A stretch of DNA of 64,000 bases from Sporosarcina sp. FSL K6-2383 (lineage in GTDB: Bacteria > Bacillota > Bacilli > Bacillales_A > Planococcaceae): contig NZ_CP152017.1 of NCBI RefSeq assembly GCF_038618305.1, positions 1,961,501 to 2,025,500 on the forward strand. Direction: 5' to 3'. The notes under the pieces were generated by a model, which worked only from the letters and a program-made list of their open reading frames with translations, did no database searches and had not been told where the DNA came from. Below, in pieces: positions 62,551-64,000 of this stretch (its first letter is position 1; the number at the start of each line of letters is the position of its first letter). The position numbers and the translations under genes are program-made.

Positions 62551-63891
62551 TTGAAGAAAAAACGGGGTCTAGTATGGATAGTTACACTTATCGCAATGCT
62601 TGTTTTAGCAGCATGTTCTGGGGATAAAGCAGGTGACAGCTCCGCAGGGGACAAATCTAGCGATGGTGCTAGTAAGTCAGGTGAAGAGGAAATCACATTA
62701 AAATTTGTACACTGGATTAATGAAGGTGTAGGAAAATGGCAGCCTGTCATTGATAAATATGAGGCTGAACATCCAGGGATAAAGATTGAATCGATACCAC
62801 TAGTCGATAACATGACTGCTCTAGATTATTTTAAACAATTAGATTTGATGGCATCGGCAGGAGAAAAGCTTGATATTATCATGTTTAATAATCCAAACGA
62901 TCTCGCAAAAAGAATTGACGCTGGCCTAGTAGCACCAATTGATGAATTTTTGGCTGCAGAAGGCATTGACATTAATGAGGTTTATAATAATGCATATGCA
63001 CCAGTAAATGGCGAATATTATGGTTTGCCAATGAAAAATATTTCTGGCCTAATTATGATGAATAAAGGTCATTTAGATGAAGCAGGCTTAGAAATCCCGA
63101 CAGAATGGACATGGGATGACTATCGTGACTATGCAAAGAAATTGACGACTGATGAACATTATGGCTCTTATTTACACACATGGCACGAGACATATTCAGC
63201 GTTGAAATTAGTCAGTAAAGCAGAAGAAACGTTACTGCTAAAAGAAGATGGTTCATCGAATGCGGAGGATCCATTGCTACGGGATTCACTGGAGCTTCGT
63301 TATCAACTAGAACAAGTAGACAAATCATCTGTTCCATACTTTGAAACATTCTCGCAAAAATTAAATTATCGTCAGCAATTTTTCTCACAAGAAGCAAGTA
63401 TGATTCCGACTTTTAGTTTCATGATTACGGAGTGGGGAGAATTCACACCAGACTTTGAAATTGCATGGGCGCCATGGCCACAAAATGAAAAAGGAACAAA
63501 CTTTACAACTATGTCAGGTGATTTACTCAGTGTTTCCAAGACTTCTGACCATAAACAAGAGGCATATGACTTTATGCGTTGGATGTCGACAGAAGGTATT
63601 GTAGAACAAGGTGTGTGGACACCTTCTTGGAAAGAGGCTGACTTAGACGCAGTGCTAAATACTTTAGTAAGTGGAACTCCAAATCCTGAAGCTATCCATT
63701 TACCATCATTAAAACATTCGTTGACTTCTCTTCAACCAAATAAAACATTTGCACCAGCACCGTATATTACAGAGGTAAATGGAGAATATGGTGCGGAAGC
63801 TGAGATGTATCTACTAGGAGAACAGGATTTAGATAAGACGATGGAAAATGTTAAGAAAAGGATTCAAGCCGTCGTTGATGCAAATCAATAA
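62551..63891 (+). CDS. Sugar ABC transporter substrate-binding lipoprotein (CUT1)
   Basis: 446 residues. Lipobox LAAC (Cys22), a Ser/Gly/Asp-rich linker of about 25 residues and an SBP_bac_1 fold (EEITLKFVHWINEGVGKWQP at the start of the mature domain). TTG 62551 follows GAGGGGGC; an upstream frame from 62500 would put 17 residues before the signal peptide. Ligand unknown; by context a pectic oligosaccharide. Confidence 0.9.
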   Translation: MKKKRGLVWIVTLIAMLVLAACSGDKAGDSSAGDKSSDGASKSGEEEITLKFVHWINEGVGKWQPVIDKYEAEHPGIKIESIPLVDNMTALDYFKQLDLMASAGEKLDIIMFNNPNDLAKRIDAGLVAPIDEFLAAEGIDINEVYNNAYAPVNGEYYGLPMKNISGLIMMNKGHLDEAGLEIPTEWTWDDYRDYAKKLTTDEHYGSYLHTWHETYSALKLVSKAEETLLLKEDGSSNAEDPLLRDSLELRYQLEQVDKSSVPYFETFSQKLNYRQQFFSQEASMIPTFSFMITEWGEFTPDFEIAWAPWPQNEKGTNFTTMSGDLLSVSKTSDHKQEAYDFMRWMSTEGIVEQGVWTPSWKEADLDAVLNTLVSGTPNPEAIHLPSLKHSLTSLQPNKTFAPAPYITEVNGEYGAEAEMYLLGEQDLDKTMENVKKRIQAVVDANQ

Positions 63892-63908
63892 ATAGAATAT
63901 GATGAATG

Positions 63909-63942
63909 GAGAGGGGACAATACAGTTCCCTCTCTATTTTTA
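63909..63942 (+). terminator. Terminator after the binding-protein gene
   Basis: GAGAGGGGA (63909-63917) pairs with TTCCCTCTC (63926-63934, one G-T pair) and is followed by TATTTTTA. Confidence 0.7.
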
Positions 63943-63969
63943 CCTTTTGAAAAGGGGCTAGTGATAAAA

Positions 63970-64000
63970 GTGAAGAGAATAGTGGGAAGATTAAAAGAAA
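63970..64000 (+). CDS. Start of a gene running off the window
   Basis: GTG at 63970 lies 12 nt after AAAGGGG and opens a frame reading MKRIVGRLKE to the window edge. Too short to identify; a basic start like this would suit a membrane sensor kinase, as after other CUT1 operons here. Confidence 0.35.
   Translation, partial: MKRIVGRLKE

Overview
The window is a 64 kb carbohydrate-catabolism island from a low-GC Gram-positive bacterium of the order Bacillales. The grounds are AT-rich DNA, strong GGAGG-type ribosome binding sites, frequent TTG and GTG starts, sigma-A promoters, CcpA (cre) boxes, YesM/YesN-type two-component pairs and gene content resembling the Bacillus rhamnogalacturonan regulon. 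A Planococcaceae-like host is possible but the genus is not resolved. No rRNA, tRNA, CRISPR array, insertion sequence or phage gene was seen.

Layout. (1) 1-8537: tail of a TIM-barrel sugar isomerase, three Gfo/Idh/MocA dehydrogenases, a LacI regulator with two matching operators, and a ribose/inositol-type (CUT2) ABC importer. (2) 8685-14345: a cellobiose-type PTS operon (IIB, IIC, IIA), a phospho-beta-glucosidase (GH1) and its LicR-type PRD activator. (3) 14580-19291, minus strand: a tight Leloir operon galK-galE-galT-galM with a palindrome over its -10 box. (4) 19705-27971: a CUT1 ABC importer, a YesM/YesN-type pair, a second GH1 enzyme and a ROK sugar kinase. (5) 28364-34980: uxaC-gnd, a ROK repressor with two matching operators, larC (N-terminal part only) and a polytopic membrane protein. 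(6) 35114-41498: unsaturated rhamnogalacturonyl hydrolase (GH105), then eda-kdgK-kduI-kduD, a sugar isomerase and an inositol-monophosphatase-like protein. (7) 41588-47486: a LacI regulator, an Lpl/Ytc-type CUT1 importer and an alpha/beta-hydrolase esterase. (8) 48157-54371: a YesS-like AraC regulator, a YteS/YteU/YteT-like trio and a rhamnogalacturonan acetylesterase. (9) 54420-64000: a MATE/flippase-like protein, uxaE, larE, another dehydrogenase and a further CUT1 importer.

Together, regions 5-9 describe import and breakdown of pectin or rhamnogalacturonan fragments. Esterases and GH105 trim oligosaccharides. KduI and KduD take the unsaturated uronate to 2-keto-3-deoxygluconate, and KdgK and Eda cleave it. 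UxaC and UxaE convert galacturonate to fructuronate; the later enzymes UxuB and UxuA are not in the window. Regions 2-4 handle beta-glucosides and galactose.

The least expected features are: a pair of inverted copies of a gene-free ~580 bp element whose hairpins show compensatory changes and carry two perfectly complementary 8-nt loops; two nickel-pincer cofactor genes (larC, larE) at separate uronate loci with no larA or larB in view, larC sharing a ROK operator type with uxaC; and several other structured intergenic repeats.
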